From CBDATA01 sp965202845 (GTDB taxonomy: Bacteria; Acidobacteriota; Vicinamibacteria; Marinacidobacterales; Marinacidobacteraceae), in the NCBI GenBank assembly GCA_965202845.1, contig OZ241856.1:310001-374000 (forward strand): a stretch of DNA of 64,000 nucleotides, given 5' to 3'. The notes below the pieces were generated by a model. That model was not told where the DNA came from. It saw nothing but the letters and a program-made list of their open reading frames with translations, and did not search any database. Positions 53,714-63,064 of the stretch are shown in pieces. The first letter of the stretch is position 1; the number at the start of each line of letters is the position of its first letter. A program made the translations under genes and the position numbers.

Positions 53714-54258
53714 GCGATCTGGCCCGGATCGCCGCCCACCTCAAGGCGGGCGGAGTGGCGCTCTATCCCACCGAGACGTTCTACGCCCTGGGCGCCGACC
53801 CGCGCTCGCCGGAGGGGGTGCGGGCGATCTTCCGGATCAAGGGACGCTCCCCGGATGCGCCGCTGCCGTGGATCGCCGCCGACGAGGCGCAGGTCCGGGC
53901 GCTCTGCGTGCTGTCCGCCGCCGCCTCGAAGCTGGCGGAAGGGCGCTGGCCCGGTCCGCTCACCCTGGTGCTGCCGCGGCGGGACGCCCCCGGAACCGTC
54001 GCGGTCCGGGTCAGTTCGCACCCGCTGGCGCGGGGACTCGCCCGGGCGCTGGGCCATCCGGTGATCTCGACCAGCGCCAACCGCAGCGGAGCGCCGCCGG
54101 CCGTCTCGGCGGCGGCGGCGCTCGCCTCGATCTCCCAGGCGCGACCGACGACGGTTCTGGTGCTGGACGGGGGCGACACGCCCGGCGGCGCGCCGTCCGT
54201 GATCGTGGACGCGACCGGGGACGAATTCCGGACGCTGCGCGGTCGGCTGCCCGGCTGA
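53710..54258 (+). CDS. L-threonylcarbamoyladenylate synthase (TsaC/YrdC/Sua5 domain)
   Basis: A 182-residue YrdC-fold protein that makes threonylcarbamoyl-AMP from Thr, bicarbonate and ATP for the t6A pathway. Family segments are GGVALYPTETFYALGADPRS, RIKGRSPDAPLPWIAADEAQ, PGPLTLVLP, VAVRVSSHPLARGLARAL and PVISTSANRSGAPP. It lacks the extra Sua5 domain, so it is the short type. The GTG start overlaps the xerD stop (GTGA). It complements TsaD at 47635. Confidence 0.92.
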   Translation: MSDLARIAAHLKAGGVALYPTETFYALGADPRSPEGVRAIFRIKGRSPDAPLPWIAADEAQVRALCVLSAAASKLAEGRWPGPLTLVLPRRDAPGTVAVRVSSHPLARGLARALGHPVISTSANRSGAPPAVSAAAALASISQARPTTVLVLDGGDTPGGAPSVIVDATGDEFRTLRGRLPG

Positions 54259-54259
54259 T

Positions 54260-56728
54260 TCAGGCGGGGAGCTGGTCCGGCGCGGGGTCGTCGGTCAGGG
54301 GCCGCGGCGCGGGCAGGTCCGGGAACACGATCTGAAGCGCCTCCTCGAGCCCCGAGACGAAGTGCATCTGAAGCGCGTCCCGAATCTCGTCGGGCGTGTC
54401 CTCGATCACGCTGGGTTCGTTGAGGCGCGGGAGGATCACTTCCTTGATGCCGTAGCGGTGCGCGGCGAGCAGCTTCTCCTTGATGCCTCCGACCGGGAGG
54501 ACGTGCCCGGTGAGGGTGATTTCCCCGGTCATCGCCAGCTGCGGCCGGCAGACGGTTTCGGTGAGCGAGGAGATGAGCGCCGCCACCAGGGTGATGCCGG
54601 CCGAGGGGCCGTCCTTGGGAGTGGACCCCTCGGGAACATGGAAGTGAAAGTCGGTGCGCCGGTAAAAGTCGGGACTCAGCCCGAAGAGCTCCGCGTTCCG
54701 GCGCACCCAGCTGAACGCCGCGGTCGCCGACTCCTTCATCACTTCGCCGAGCTGCCCGGTGAGGGTGAGGCGGTTGTTGCCGCGCATCTGCGAGGCTTCG
54801 GCGAAGAGGATGTCGCCGCCGACCGGAGTCCAGGCGAGGCCGATGGCGACGCCCGGCACGCTGACCCGTTCGGCGATCTCCCGCGACAGCGAGGACGGAG
54901 CGCCCAGCAGCTCCCGCACCGTGTCCTCGGTGAGCTGGAGCGGATGCTCTTCGCCCTCGGCCAGCTTGCGGACCGCCTTGCGGCAGATCTTGGCGATGGC
55001 GCGCTCGAGGTTGCGGAGGCCGGCTTCGCGGGTGTAGTTGCGGATGACGGTCGACAGGGATTCCTTGTCGAACACCGGCGCCACCGACTCGTCGGCGATG
55101 CCGTGGTTGTCCAGCTGCTTCGGGAGGATGTGGCGGATCGCGATCTGGATCTTCTCCTCCTCGGTGTACCCCTCCAGCCGGAGAATTTCCATCCGGTCCC
55201 GCAGGGCGGCGGGGATCGGATCCACCATGTTGGCGGTGCCGATGAAGAGCACCTCGGAAAGGTCGAACGCCAGATCCAGGTAGTGATCGCGGAAGGAGTC
55301 GTTCTGCTCCGGGTCCAGCACTTCGAGCAGCGCGGAACTGGGGTCGCCGCGGAAGTCCATGCCGAGCTTGTCCACCTCGTCGAGCATGAACACCGGGTTG
55401 CGCGAGCCGACCCGCGCCAGGCTCTGGAGAATCTGGCCGGGAAGGGCGCCGATGTAGGTCCGGCGGTGCCCCCGAATCTCCGCCTCGTCGCGGATGCCGC
55501 CGAGGCTCAACCGGACAAACTTGCGCCCCACCGCCTTGGCGATCGACTTGCCGAGGCTCGTCTTGCCGACCCCCGGCGGCCCCACGAAGCAGAGGATGGA
55601 GCCCTTCTGGTCCGGCTTGCGCTCCCGCACCGCGAGGAACTCGAGGATCCGGTCCTTGACCTTGACCAGGTCGTAGTGATCGGCCTCGAGGATTTCACGG
55701 GCCCGCGGCAGGTCGTACTTGTCCTCGGTGCGCGTCTGCCAGGGCATCCGCACCAGCCAGTCGAGATAGGTCCTCCCCACCGTGTACTCGGCGGACGCGG
55801 GCGGGATGCGTCCCAGCCGGCGGAATTCTCGAAGCGCCTCCTTTTCGGCCTCCTCCGGCATGCCCGCCTTGGAGATCTTTTCGCGGAGCTCGTCCAGCTC
55901 CTTGCTGGAGTCGTCCCCCTCGCCGAGTTCCTTCTGGATCGCTTTCAGCTGCTCCCGGAGGAAGAACTCGCGCTGGGTGCGGCCGACCTCGCTCTTGACC
56001 TTGGATTCGATGTTCCGCCCCAGCTCGCGCACCTGCTTCTCGCGCAGGATGGCCGCATAGGCGAGGTCCAGCCGTTCCTTGATGGAGAACGCCTCCAGGA
56101 CCGCCTGGCGCTTCGGGGTGCCCAGGCTGGGGAGCTGTTCCGCGACGAAATCGGCGAGCTGGCCGGCGGCGCCGATTCGGGCGAGCTGCTTTTTCATCAC
56201 GTCGCCCGACCGGGTGAACAGCTCGCCCTTGATCATCTCCTGGAGCTCGGCGCGGATCTGGCGGGTCATCGCCTCGAACTCGACGGTCTGTTCGGCGCCG
56301 GTGGCGATGTCCAGCTCGCGGATGTCGGCCCGCACGTAGGGATCCGTCTGGACGATCCGCTCCACCCGGAAGCGGAAACTTCCCCGGATGACGATGCGGA
56401 TCGTCCCGTCTCGCATCCGGATCTGCTTTTCAAGGCGGGCGGCGGTGCCGACGCCGTACAGGTCGTCCTTGTCCGGCGCGTCCACCGAGGCGTCGCGCTG
56501 GGTGAGCACCGCCAGCATGATATGGAGGCCGGCGGCGCGACCGGACTGCTCGGCTTCCAGCGTGGCGTCGCGCAGCAGCAGCTTGGTGCTCTTGCGTCCG
56601 ACCGAAAGCGGCAGGAACGAATGGGGGAAGACGACGATGTCGCGCAGCGGGAGCACCGGCACCCCGCGGAAGAGCCGCCCCTCCCGCACCGATGTCGGCG
56701 GCGGAGAAGCCTTCCGGGATTTAGGCAT
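54260..56728 (-). CDS. lon: ATP-dependent Lon protease
   Basis: An 822-residue cytoplasmic AAA+ protease. The LON N-domain is at 20-220 (VPVLPLRDIVVFPHSFLPLS). Walker A FVGPPGVGKTSLGKSIAKAV is near 380, Walker B VFMLDEVDKLG, and the Ser-Lys dyad lies in STPKDGPSAGITLVAALIS (Ser near 707) and LPVGGIKEKLLAAHRYGIKE (Lys near 747). Length is normal. It degrades misfolded and regulatory proteins and commonly antitoxins. Convergent with tsaC with 1 bp between the stops. Confidence 0.96.
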   Translation of the reverse strand: MPKSRKASPPPTSVREGRLFRGVPVLPLRDIVVFPHSFLPLSVGRKSTKLLLRDATLEAEQSGRAAGLHIMLAVLTQRDASVDAPDKDDLYGVGTAARLEKQIRMRDGTIRIVIRGSFRFRVERIVQTDPYVRADIRELDIATGAEQTVEFEAMTRQIRAELQEMIKGELFTRSGDVMKKQLARIGAAGQLADFVAEQLPSLGTPKRQAVLEAFSIKERLDLAYAAILREKQVRELGRNIESKVKSEVGRTQREFFLREQLKAIQKELGEGDDSSKELDELREKISKAGMPEEAEKEALREFRRLGRIPPASAEYTVGRTYLDWLVRMPWQTRTEDKYDLPRAREILEADHYDLVKVKDRILEFLAVRERKPDQKGSILCFVGPPGVGKTSLGKSIAKAVGRKFVRLSLGGIRDEAEIRGHRRTYIGALPGQILQSLARVGSRNPVFMLDEVDKLGMDFRGDPSSALLEVLDPEQNDSFRDHYLDLAFDLSEVLFIGTANMVDPIPAALRDRMEILRLEGYTEEEKIQIAIRHILPKQLDNHGIADESVAPVFDKESLSTVIRNYTREAGLRNLERAIAKICRKAVRKLAEGEEHPLQLTEDTVRELLGAPSSLSREIAERVSVPGVAIGLAWTPVGGDILFAEASQMRGNNRLTLTGQLGEVMKESATAAFSWVRRNAELFGLSPDFYRRTDFHFHVPEGSTPKDGPSAGITLVAALISSLTETVCRPQLAMTGEITLTGHVLPVGGIKEKLLAAHRYGIKEVILPRLNEPSVIEDTPDEIRDALQMHFVSGLEEALQIVFPDLPAPRPLTDDPAPDQLPA

Positions 56729-56805
56729 GGGTGCGGAGGCGCATGGTTCCGGGCAACGTTCGCCAGCACTCTAGCACCCGCGGCGGTTGCGGGCGGCGGC
56801 GGGCG

Positions 56806-57258
56806 TCAGCCAAAGCTCACCTCGTCGGAGAGTTCGTTCGCATCGTCCGGCTGGATCGGGAAATGCCGCGCCAGGAATCCGCCGATGCGCTGGATTCCGT
56901 ACTCCAGTCCCTTGCCGATCCCGTGCTCCCGGATTTCGTCGGTGATGCCCCGGGCGATGCCCTCCCAGGCTTCGGCGCCGATGTTCGCGTCCACGACCGG
57001 GTCCGCCACGATCTCGAAGCGGCGCGACTTCACGGCCAGGAAGAGCAGCACCCCGGCGCCGTCCGCAGTGTGCTGCATTCCGAGCGCGTGGAAGTCCCGG
57101 AGCGCGCGTCGCCTGGGGTTCTCCAGGGGGAGCAGGCGACGGATGATCCGGACGCGGAGCTCGCGGGATGTGCCCTGTTCGGCCTTCCGGATCGCCTCCT
57201 CGATCCGGTCCAGATCCGTTTCCGAAAGTTCGCCGCGAAGCGCCCGGGGAACCCGCAT
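56806..57258 (-). CDS. TPM domain protein (soluble)
   Basis: A 150-residue TPM (TLP18.3/Psb32/MOLO-1) domain protein: AIRKAEQGTSRELRVRIIRR, ALGMQHTADGAGVLLFLAVK, FEIVADPVVDANIGAEAWEG, GIGKGLEYGIQRIGGFLARH. No signal peptide, so cytoplasmic or membrane-associated through its neighbours. It directly follows a second TPM gene and lemA on the same strand. LemA-TPM-TPM clusters are common; the molecular function is not established. Confidence 0.85.
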   Translation of the reverse strand: MRVPRALRGELSETDLDRIEEAIRKAEQGTSRELRVRIIRRLLPLENPRRRALRDFHALGMQHTADGAGVLLFLAVKSRRFEIVADPVVDANIGAEAWEGIARGITDEIREHGIGKGLEYGIQRIGGFLARHFPIQPDDANELSDEVSFG

Positions 57259-57263
57259 GGCCC

Positions 57264-58109
57264 TCACCACCTCCCGCTGGCGCCGCCGCCGCCGAATCCG
57301 CCGAGCCCCCCGAATCCGCTCCCGAAGGAGGAGCGGCCCATCATCATGCCGCCGTAGCCCCACGAGGCGCTCCGCCGGTTGGAGGCGGCCCGGGTCATGC
57401 CGGTCGCGGCGAATCCGGCGAGCAGCCCGGCGGGAACGAGCCAGAGCAGGGCGAAGGCGCTGGCGGCGAGCAGCCCGAAGAGCGCCGCCACGCCGGCGCC
57501 CGCCAGTCCCGCGACCCAGGGGCGGAACGCGTTTCCGAGAAAGCCGAGCGCCTGGACGCCGACCAGCAGCAGGAAGAGAAGCATGCCGCCGCGACCGCGG
57601 CGCGCCGGGGTGCGTTCGGCGCGCCGGCCTTCCTCCGCCGGAAACGCTCCGGTCGCCACGGCCGCGATGCGCAGCGCGGTTCGTTCGAATCCGGTCGCGT
57701 AGTCCCCGGCCTGGAAGGAGGGCGCCAGTTCCTCGCGGAGGATCCGCCCGGCGAGTCCGTCGGGTAGGACCGCTTCGAGTCCGTAGCCGGTTTCGATCCG
57801 GCTGGCCCGGTCCTCCACCGAGACCACGACCAGGGCGCCGTTGTCGGTTTCCGCCTGTCCGATGCCCCAGGCCTCGGCGACCCGGATGGCGAAGTCCTCG
57901 ATGGGAGTCTCGAGGCGGGGCACCGAGAGCAGCGCGATCTGGACGGTGGTTTCCGCTTCGATCCGGGCCAGCATCGATTCGAGGCCGCGCCGCTCGGCGT
58001 CGTTCAGGAGTCCCGCCTCGTCCACCACCCGCCCGGAAAGCGTCGGGACCTCCTGGCCGGCCGCCGCGCTGACGACGAGAAGGCCCGCGAGCGCCGCCGG
58101 CAGGCGCAT
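57264..58109 (-). CDS. TPM domain membrane protein with Gly-rich tail
   Basis: A 281-residue protein: signal peptide (LPAALAGLLVVSAAAGQ), TPM domain at 22-155 (LSGRVVDEAGLLNDAERRGL, AETDNGALVVVSVEDRASRI, ETGYGLEAVLPDGLAGRIL), two or three membrane helices at 175-240 and a glycine-rich C-terminus (SGFGGLGGFGGGGASGRW). This is the YgcG-like form: the TPM domain faces the periplasm. It starts 1 bp after the LemA stop. Likely works with LemA and the soluble TPM protein at 56806. Confidence 0.9.
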   Translation of the reverse strand: MRLPAALAGLLVVSAAAGQEVPTLSGRVVDEAGLLNDAERRGLESMLARIEAETTVQIALLSVPRLETPIEDFAIRVAEAWGIGQAETDNGALVVVSVEDRASRIETGYGLEAVLPDGLAGRILREELAPSFQAGDYATGFERTALRIAAVATGAFPAEEGRRAERTPARRGRGGMLLFLLLVGVQALGFLGNAFRPWVAGLAGAGVAALFGLLAASAFALLWLVPAGLLAGFAATGMTRAASNRRSASWGYGGMMMGRSSFGSGFGGLGGFGGGGASGRW

Positions 58110-58110
58110 G

Positions 58111-58737
58111 TCAGGACGGCGGCTCGCTGAAGTCCACCGTGGGGGCGGTGTCCGCGCCTTCCTCCGCCTCGAAATAGGCGGCTTCCCCGAACCCGAAGAA
58201 GGACGCCACGATGCGGGTGACGAACCGGCGCCGCAGCGTGTTGTAGGTCTGGGCGGATTCGTTGAAGCGTCGCCGCTCCACCGCGATCCGGTTCTCGCTG
58301 CCCGCCAGTTCGTCCTGAAGGCTCAGGAAGTTTCGGTTCGCCTGGAGCGTCGGGTAGCGTTCGACGGTCACCAGCAGCCGCGACAGCGCGCCGGACAGCG
58401 CGGTCTGGGCCTGCTGGAATCGGGCGAGCGCCTGCGGGTCTCCGAGATCGTCGGCGGAAACCTGGATTGCGGTCGCGCGGGACCGCGCCGAAATCACCGC
58501 TTCCAGGGTTTCGCGTTCGAATTCGGCGGCGCCGCTGACGGTGGCCACCAGGTTTGGAATCAGGTCGCTGCGGCGCTGATACACGTTCTCGACTTGGGAC
58601 CAGGCGGCCTTCACCCCCTCGTCCGCCTGCACCAGGCGGTTGTAGGTCGAGGAAACGCCGAAAAAGGCGATCAGCCCGAGGATGGCGAGGGCGGCCAGCG
58701 CCAAGCCGCAGCCGAGAAACAGCGTCTTTCGTTTCAT
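58111..58737 (-). CDS. lemA: LemA family protein
   Basis: A 208-residue membrane-anchored helical protein: N-terminal helix (LALAALAILGLIAFFGVSST), then the LemA core YNRLVQADEGVKAAWSQVEN, VYQRRSDLIPNLVATVSGAA, YPTLQANRNFLSLQDELAGS and ENRIAVERRRFNESAQTYN. Function in bacteria is unclear, possibly envelope stress. First gene of the lemA-TPM-TPM unit, 7 bp after the penicillin-binding protein stop, so it may be cotranscribed with it. Confidence 0.94.
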   Translation of the reverse strand: MKRKTLFLGCGLALAALAILGLIAFFGVSSTYNRLVQADEGVKAAWSQVENVYQRRSDLIPNLVATVSGAAEFERETLEAVISARSRATAIQVSADDLGDPQALARFQQAQTALSGALSRLLVTVERYPTLQANRNFLSLQDELAGSENRIAVERRRFNESAQTYNTLRRRFVTRIVASFFGFGEAAYFEAEEGADTAPTVDFSEPPS

Positions 58738-58744
58738 GGGACGT

Positions 58745-61024
58745 TCAGTACGGGGACGACGGGAACGCCCGGTACGCATTCCGGCTGGCGGGTTCGGTTC
58801 CGGGCAGGAACGCCTCGAGGATCGTGTTGGGGCCTTCCGGCGCCGGCCGCCCGGTGTCGAGATCGACCGGAACCAGGGGAACTCTCGACGGGACGTGGAA
58901 TGGGTCCCACTCCCGGGCGCCGGTGTCCGCATGGGTCATGAAATGCCGCCAGGCGGGGAGAGCGACCGCCGCTCCGCTCTGGGAGTCCCCGAGCGTCTCG
59001 TTCTGGTCGTTCCCCACCCAGACCCCGGCGGCGACCCTGGTGTCGAAGCCGATGAACCAGGCGTCGGTGAAATCGTTGGTGGTGCCGGTCTTGCCGGCGA
59101 CCGGACGTCCCAGTCCGCGCGCGCCGCGCGCCGTCCCCCGGGCGACCACCCCCTGGAGCAGGTGGGTCAGCACATACGCCAGCTCCGCGTCCATCACCGA
59201 CGCCGACTCCGGGTGGCGACGCTCCAGCACCCGTCCGTCGCGGTCCGTCACCAAGGTGATGAAGTGGGGCTCCATGCGCACTCCCCGGTTGGGAAAGGCG
59301 CTGTAGGCGGAGACCATTTCGAGGAGCGTGACGTCGGCCGACCCCAGCGTGATCGAGAGCACCGGGAGAAGCTCGCTGGCGATGCCAAGACTCTTTGCGA
59401 ACGCCACGACGTTTTCCGGCCCCACGTCGTGGACCATGCGGACCGCCGGGACGTTCCGGGAGCCTTCAAGAGCCCGACGGAGCGTGATCCAGCCGCGGTG
59501 CTCCTCGTCGTAGTTGCGGGGTTCGTAGGGAACTCCGGTGGCGGGGTCCGTCCAGGAAAACGGGGCGTCCAGCAGCAGGGAGGTCGGCGCGAAGCGGCCC
59601 GATGCGAGGGCGGCGCCGTAGGAAAACGGCTTGAAGGAGGAGCCCGCCTGCCGCCTGGCCTGGGTGGCCCGGTTGAACTCGCTTCGTTCGAAGTCGTGGC
59701 CGCCGACCAGGGCGCGGATGGCGCCGGATTCGACGTCCAGCGCGAGGAGCGCGCCCTCGGCAGCCGGCTCCTGCTCCAGTCCGACCAGCAATTCTTCTCC
59801 GCTCTCGCGGATGCGGAACGCGCCGACGTCTCCGCGCCGGAAGAGGCGCGCCGCCGGGCGGCCGGTCCAGCGCAGGGATTCGGGGTCCACCCGGGCGATG
59901 CGATCCCCGATGCGGATGCGCGGCGCCGATCCGGCCTCGACCACCACGCCGGCGACCACCGCGTCGGCTTCGGGCGTCCCGCTCCACGAGGAATCCCGCC
60001 AGGTGTCCATGTCCACCCCCTCATCGACCAGGTTGCGGGCGAAACCGCGGAAGCCGCGCCGCTTGTCGTGGGCGCGGAGCGCGACGTCCACCGCTTCGTT
60101 GGCGGCGCGCTGCATGTCGGGATCGAGCGTGGTGTGGACCCGGAGCCCGCCTTCGTAGGTGCGGCGGCTTCCGTACTGGCTCGCCAAGTGTTGCCGGACC
60201 ATCTCGAGGAAGTGGGGGGCGAGCGGATCGGCGCCCCGCGGCCGGAGGTGGACCGGTTCGGCGCGCGCCGCCGCGGTCTGCGCCTCGGTGAGATGGCCGT
60301 CGGCCAGCATCCGCATCAGCACCATGTCCCGCCGCGCCGTCGCCCGTTCGAGGCTTCGATACGGACTGAACCGGGAGGGGTTCGGCGCGAGACTGACCAG
60401 AAGCGCCGCCTCGCCCACCGTGAGTTCGGGGGTGGTCTTGCCGAAGTAGTACTGCGCCGCCGCCTCGATCCCGTGGTTGCCGTGCCCCAGGAAGATCTGA
60501 TTGGCGTAGAAGGTGAGAATCTCCTCCTTCCGGTACGCCCGTTCGATCCGGATCGCGGTGATCGCCTCCCGAATCTTGCGCTTGAGGGATTTCTCCCGGT
60601 TCAGGAAGAGCGTCCGCGCCACTTGCTGGGTGATGGTGCTCGCGCCGGAGACGATGCGGCCGGCGCGGGCGGCGTCCCAGGCGGCCCGGGCGATGCCGGC
60701 GAGGTCGAACCCGAAGTGGCTCCAGAAGCGCTGGTCCTCGGCGGACACGAAGGCGTCCCGGAGGTGCTGGGGCAGGGTCTCGAAATCCACTTCGATGCGG
60801 CGTTCGACGGCGAACTGCCCGATCTCCTCGCCGTGCCGGTCGAAGATGATGCTGGTGGCGCTCGATTCGTGGCGTTCCAGCTCCTCGATGAAGGGGATGT
60901 CGCTCTGGTAGGCGAACAGCAGTCCCAGCATCGACCCCGAAACCGCGGCGCCGCAGAAGAGGAAGGCGAGGATGATGCGCCGCGCCGTTTGACGGCGGCG
61001 GGCGGCCCCCGGTCCCCGCTTCAT
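58745..61024 (-). CDS. Class A penicillin-binding protein (PBP1A family)
   Basis: A 759-residue bifunctional peptidoglycan synthase. Membrane anchor at 15-40 (IILAFLFCGAAVSGSMLGLL). The glycosyltransferase domain at 70-240 has the catalytic Glu in FVSAEDQRFWSHFGFD, then GASTITQQVARTLFLNREKS and KEEILTFYANQIFLGHGNHG. The transpeptidase has SxxK in RQAGSSFKPFSYGAAL near 460, SxN in LEGSRNVPAVRMV and KTG in VAGKTGTTNDFTDAWFIGFD near 645. All motifs are present. The ATG overlaps the TIGR01777 gene stop (ATGA at 61021-61024). Confidence 0.94.
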   Translation of the reverse strand: MKRGPGAARRRQTARRIILAFLFCGAAVSGSMLGLLFAYQSDIPFIEELERHESSATSIIFDRHGEEIGQFAVERRIEVDFETLPQHLRDAFVSAEDQRFWSHFGFDLAGIARAAWDAARAGRIVSGASTITQQVARTLFLNREKSLKRKIREAITAIRIERAYRKEEILTFYANQIFLGHGNHGIEAAAQYYFGKTTPELTVGEAALLVSLAPNPSRFSPYRSLERATARRDMVLMRMLADGHLTEAQTAAARAEPVHLRPRGADPLAPHFLEMVRQHLASQYGSRRTYEGGLRVHTTLDPDMQRAANEAVDVALRAHDKRRGFRGFARNLVDEGVDMDTWRDSSWSGTPEADAVVAGVVVEAGSAPRIRIGDRIARVDPESLRWTGRPAARLFRRGDVGAFRIRESGEELLVGLEQEPAAEGALLALDVESGAIRALVGGHDFERSEFNRATQARRQAGSSFKPFSYGAALASGRFAPTSLLLDAPFSWTDPATGVPYEPRNYDEEHRGWITLRRALEGSRNVPAVRMVHDVGPENVVAFAKSLGIASELLPVLSITLGSADVTLLEMVSAYSAFPNRGVRMEPHFITLVTDRDGRVLERRHPESASVMDAELAYVLTHLLQGVVARGTARGARGLGRPVAGKTGTTNDFTDAWFIGFDTRVAAGVWVGNDQNETLGDSQSGAAVALPAWRHFMTHADTGAREWDPFHVPSRVPLVPVDLDTGRPAPEGPNTILEAFLPGTEPASRNAYRAFPSSPY

Positions 61025-61944
61025 GCGAGGAGGCGCGCGAGCGCCGGTTCCAGTTCCGGATGGTCGAACCGGTAGCCGCTTTCGAGAAGTTTCCGGGGGA
61101 CCACCCGCGCCCCGTTGAGAAGCAGCGCGTCGGCCATTTCGCCGAATGCGAGCTTCATCGCAAAACCGGGCGCCGGCAGGAACGCGGGGCGCCGCAGAAC
61201 CCGGCCCAGGGCCTTGGTGAACGCGGCGTTTCGCTCTGGCTGGGGCGCGGTCAGGTTGTATGCGGGGGCGAGCGCCGCGGCGTCCGTGCCGAGCAGGTGG
61301 CGGATCGCGCCCACCACGTCCTCCAGATGGATCCAGGGCATCCACTGCGTTCCCGTCCCGATCGGTCCGCCGAGGCCGAACCGGAAGGGGGGAAGCATGT
61401 TGGCGAGCGCCCCGCCCTCCGGGGAGAGCACGATGCCGATCCGCATCGAAGTGGCGGCGATGCCGAGTTCGGACGCCTTCCCGGTCTCGGCCTCCCACGC
61501 GCGACAGGTCTCGGCGAGGAATCCTTCGCCGGAAGCGGCGTCCTCGTCCAGCTCCTCGTCGTCCCGGGGGCCGTAGAAGCCGATCGCCGAGGCGCCGAGG
61601 AGTCGCGCCGGCCGGTTGGCGCAATGCTTCAGGGCGTCGACCAGGGCGCGCGTTCCATCCACCCGACTGTCCCGGATGGCGCGGCGGCGGGCCGGGGTCC
61701 AGCGCTTCCCCACCGGCTCGCCGGCAAGGTGGACCACCGCGTCGAGTCCGTCCAGCGCGGCGGCGTTTTGCTCCGGCTCCTCCGGGCGCCAGCGGGCGGT
61801 TTCGACCCTGCTGCCCGCTTCCGGGGAACGGGCGGAGCGGCTGAACGCGACGACGCGGTGGCCGTCCGTTTCCAGCGATCGCACGAGCGCCCGCCCGATG
61901 AGTCCGGTGGCGCCGGTGACCGCGACCGAGAGCGTCGGAGGCAT
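61021..61944 (-). CDS. TIGR01777 family (SDR39U1/YfcH-like) NAD-dependent epimerase
   Basis: A 307-residue atypical extended SDR. Cofactor site AVTGATGLIGRALVRSLETD at the start, VVHLAGEPVGKRWTPARRRA, the active-site region GASAIGFYGPRDDEELDEDA and MPWIHLEDVVGAIRHLLG, with the DUF1731 C-terminus (PAPGFAMKLAFGEMADALLL). Substrate unknown. Coupled to the PBP gene downstream; divergent from xth across 50 bp. Confidence 0.93.
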   Translation of the reverse strand: MPPTLSVAVTGATGLIGRALVRSLETDGHRVVAFSRSARSPEAGSRVETARWRPEEPEQNAAALDGLDAVVHLAGEPVGKRWTPARRRAIRDSRVDGTRALVDALKHCANRPARLLGASAIGFYGPRDDEELDEDAASGEGFLAETCRAWEAETGKASELGIAATSMRIGIVLSPEGGALANMLPPFRFGLGGPIGTGTQWMPWIHLEDVVGAIRHLLGTDAAALAPAYNLTAPQPERNAAFTKALGRVLRRPAFLPAPGFAMKLAFGEMADALLLNGARVVPRKLLESGYRFDHPELEPALARLLA

Positions 61945-61994
61945 GGCCGGAAGCGTAGCAGTCGCCGGCGTACCCCGGTAGCATTGCGCCCGTT

Positions 61995-62828
61995 TTGCGC
62001 ATCATCACCTGGAACCTGAATTCGATTCGGACCCGTCGCGCCCGCCTGCTCCGCCTGCTGGAACGGCATCGCCCGGACGTCCTGTGCCTTCAGGAGCTGC
62101 GGGCCGAGCGGGAGGAGTTTCCGTGGCTTGAAGTGAAGGCGGCGGGGTACGCGGCGGCGGTGGAGGCGCAGCCGGCCCGGAACGGGGTCGCGGTGCTGGC
62201 CCGGAATCCGGTCGAGGTGCGGTCCTGCAGTCTGCCGGTCGGCGACCGCGACGAGGCCCGGATGCTGGACGTGATGCTGGATGTGGCGGCGGGGCCGCTT
62301 CGGGTGCTGTCGGTCTATGTGCCGAACGGCAAGTCGCCCCGCCATCCCGACTGGCGGTACAAGCTGGACTGGCTGGGCGCGCTCCGGGAGCGCCTGTCCG
62401 CGACCGCTCGCCCGGAGGAGCCGCTCGCGGTGTGCGGCGATTTCAACGTGGCGCCGCTGGATCGGGATTCGGCGGTGGCCGACCCGAACGGAGTTCTCTG
62501 TCATCCTTCGGCGCGGAAGGCGCTGGCGGATCTGATCGACTGGGGACTCTCGGACGCCTACCGGCGCCGGTATCCGGTGGGCGGCGAACCGGACAAGGGG
62601 ATCTACACCTGGTGGGACTACACCCGGCTCTCCTTCGCGCGGGATGTGGGAGCCCGGATCGACCACATCCTCGTGACTCCGCCGCTGGCCGACCGGATTA
62701 CGGGCGTGCGGGTGGACCGCGACGAACGGCGCCAGCGGAAGGGGGAGGACATCCCATCCGATCATGCCCCGCTGATCGCCGACTTCACCGATTCCCGAGT
62801 CGCTCGCCTGGAATCGGGTCATGCCTGA
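61995..62828 (+). CDS. xth: Exodeoxyribonuclease III (AP endonuclease)
   Basis: A 277-residue EEP-superfamily enzyme for base-excision repair. Motifs: IITWNLNSIRTR, VLCLQELRAEREEFP (catalytic Glu), RVLSVYVPNGKSPRHP (Tyr), LAVCGDFNVAPLDRDS (Asp, Asn), YTWWDYTRLSFARDVGARID and DIPSDHAPLIADF (His). The TTG start at 61995 gives LRIITWNLNSI, matching the family N-terminus; a possible -10 (TAGCAT) at 61979-61984 would make a very short leader. Confidence 0.94.
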   Translation: MRIITWNLNSIRTRRARLLRLLERHRPDVLCLQELRAEREEFPWLEVKAAGYAAAVEAQPARNGVAVLARNPVEVRSCSLPVGDRDEARMLDVMLDVAAGPLRVLSVYVPNGKSPRHPDWRYKLDWLGALRERLSATARPEEPLAVCGDFNVAPLDRDSAVADPNGVLCHPSARKALADLIDWGLSDAYRRRYPVGGEPDKGIYTWWDYTRLSFARDVGARIDHILVTPPLADRITGVRVDRDERRQRKGEDIPSDHAPLIADFTDSRVARLESGHA

Positions 62829-62844
62829 AGTCGTCCTCTGGATC

Positions 62845-63048
62845 TGGCCATCGAGACCCTGCGGAACGAGACGCGGAAGGACATCCGGGAGAACGCCCTG
62901 GCCGCCCAGGCCGCGCGGATCGTCGGCCTCATCAGGCTGCTCGGATAGAGACGGAAAGGGCTCTACCAGCTGAGCGTTCCCTCGAACGCCAGCGAGTGCG
63001 CCCGGATCATCCCGCTCCCGCCCCCGAACAGCGCCGCGCTCTCCCGGC
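62845..63048. repeat. Vestigial copy of the coiled-coil/outer-membrane gene junction
   Basis: About 200 bp repeat the junction at about 63378-63600: the 3' end of the coiled-coil gene (TGGCCATCGAGACCCTGCGG through GTCGGCCTCATCAG), its stop, and on the opposite strand the last 28 codons of the outer-membrane protein (AALFGGGSGMIRAHSLAFEG, TLSW stop). The coiled-coil part has an internal deletion of about 40 bp (the AVKAEILKWMFG segment). No functional frame remains. It indicates a past tandem duplication of this two-gene unit followed by decay. Confidence 0.85.
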
Positions 63049-63051
63049 GGC

Positions 63052-63057
63052 CTATAA
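63052..63057 (+). promoter_or_regulatory. Consensus -10 (TATAAT) with the ATG 7 bp downstream
   Basis: TATAAT at 63052-63057 is followed by TCGGACC and the ATG at 63065, so transcription would begin at or next to the start codon, giving a leaderless mRNA. No strong -35 is seen, and there is no ribosome-binding site upstream of the ATG, which agrees. Confidence 0.6.
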
Positions 63058-63064
63058 TCGGACC

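Noticed and set aside
54362..58072. 1236-codon plus-strand frame antisense to lon and the TPM genes
   Set aside because: No domain signals; lon, TPM and LemA on the other strand are unambiguous.
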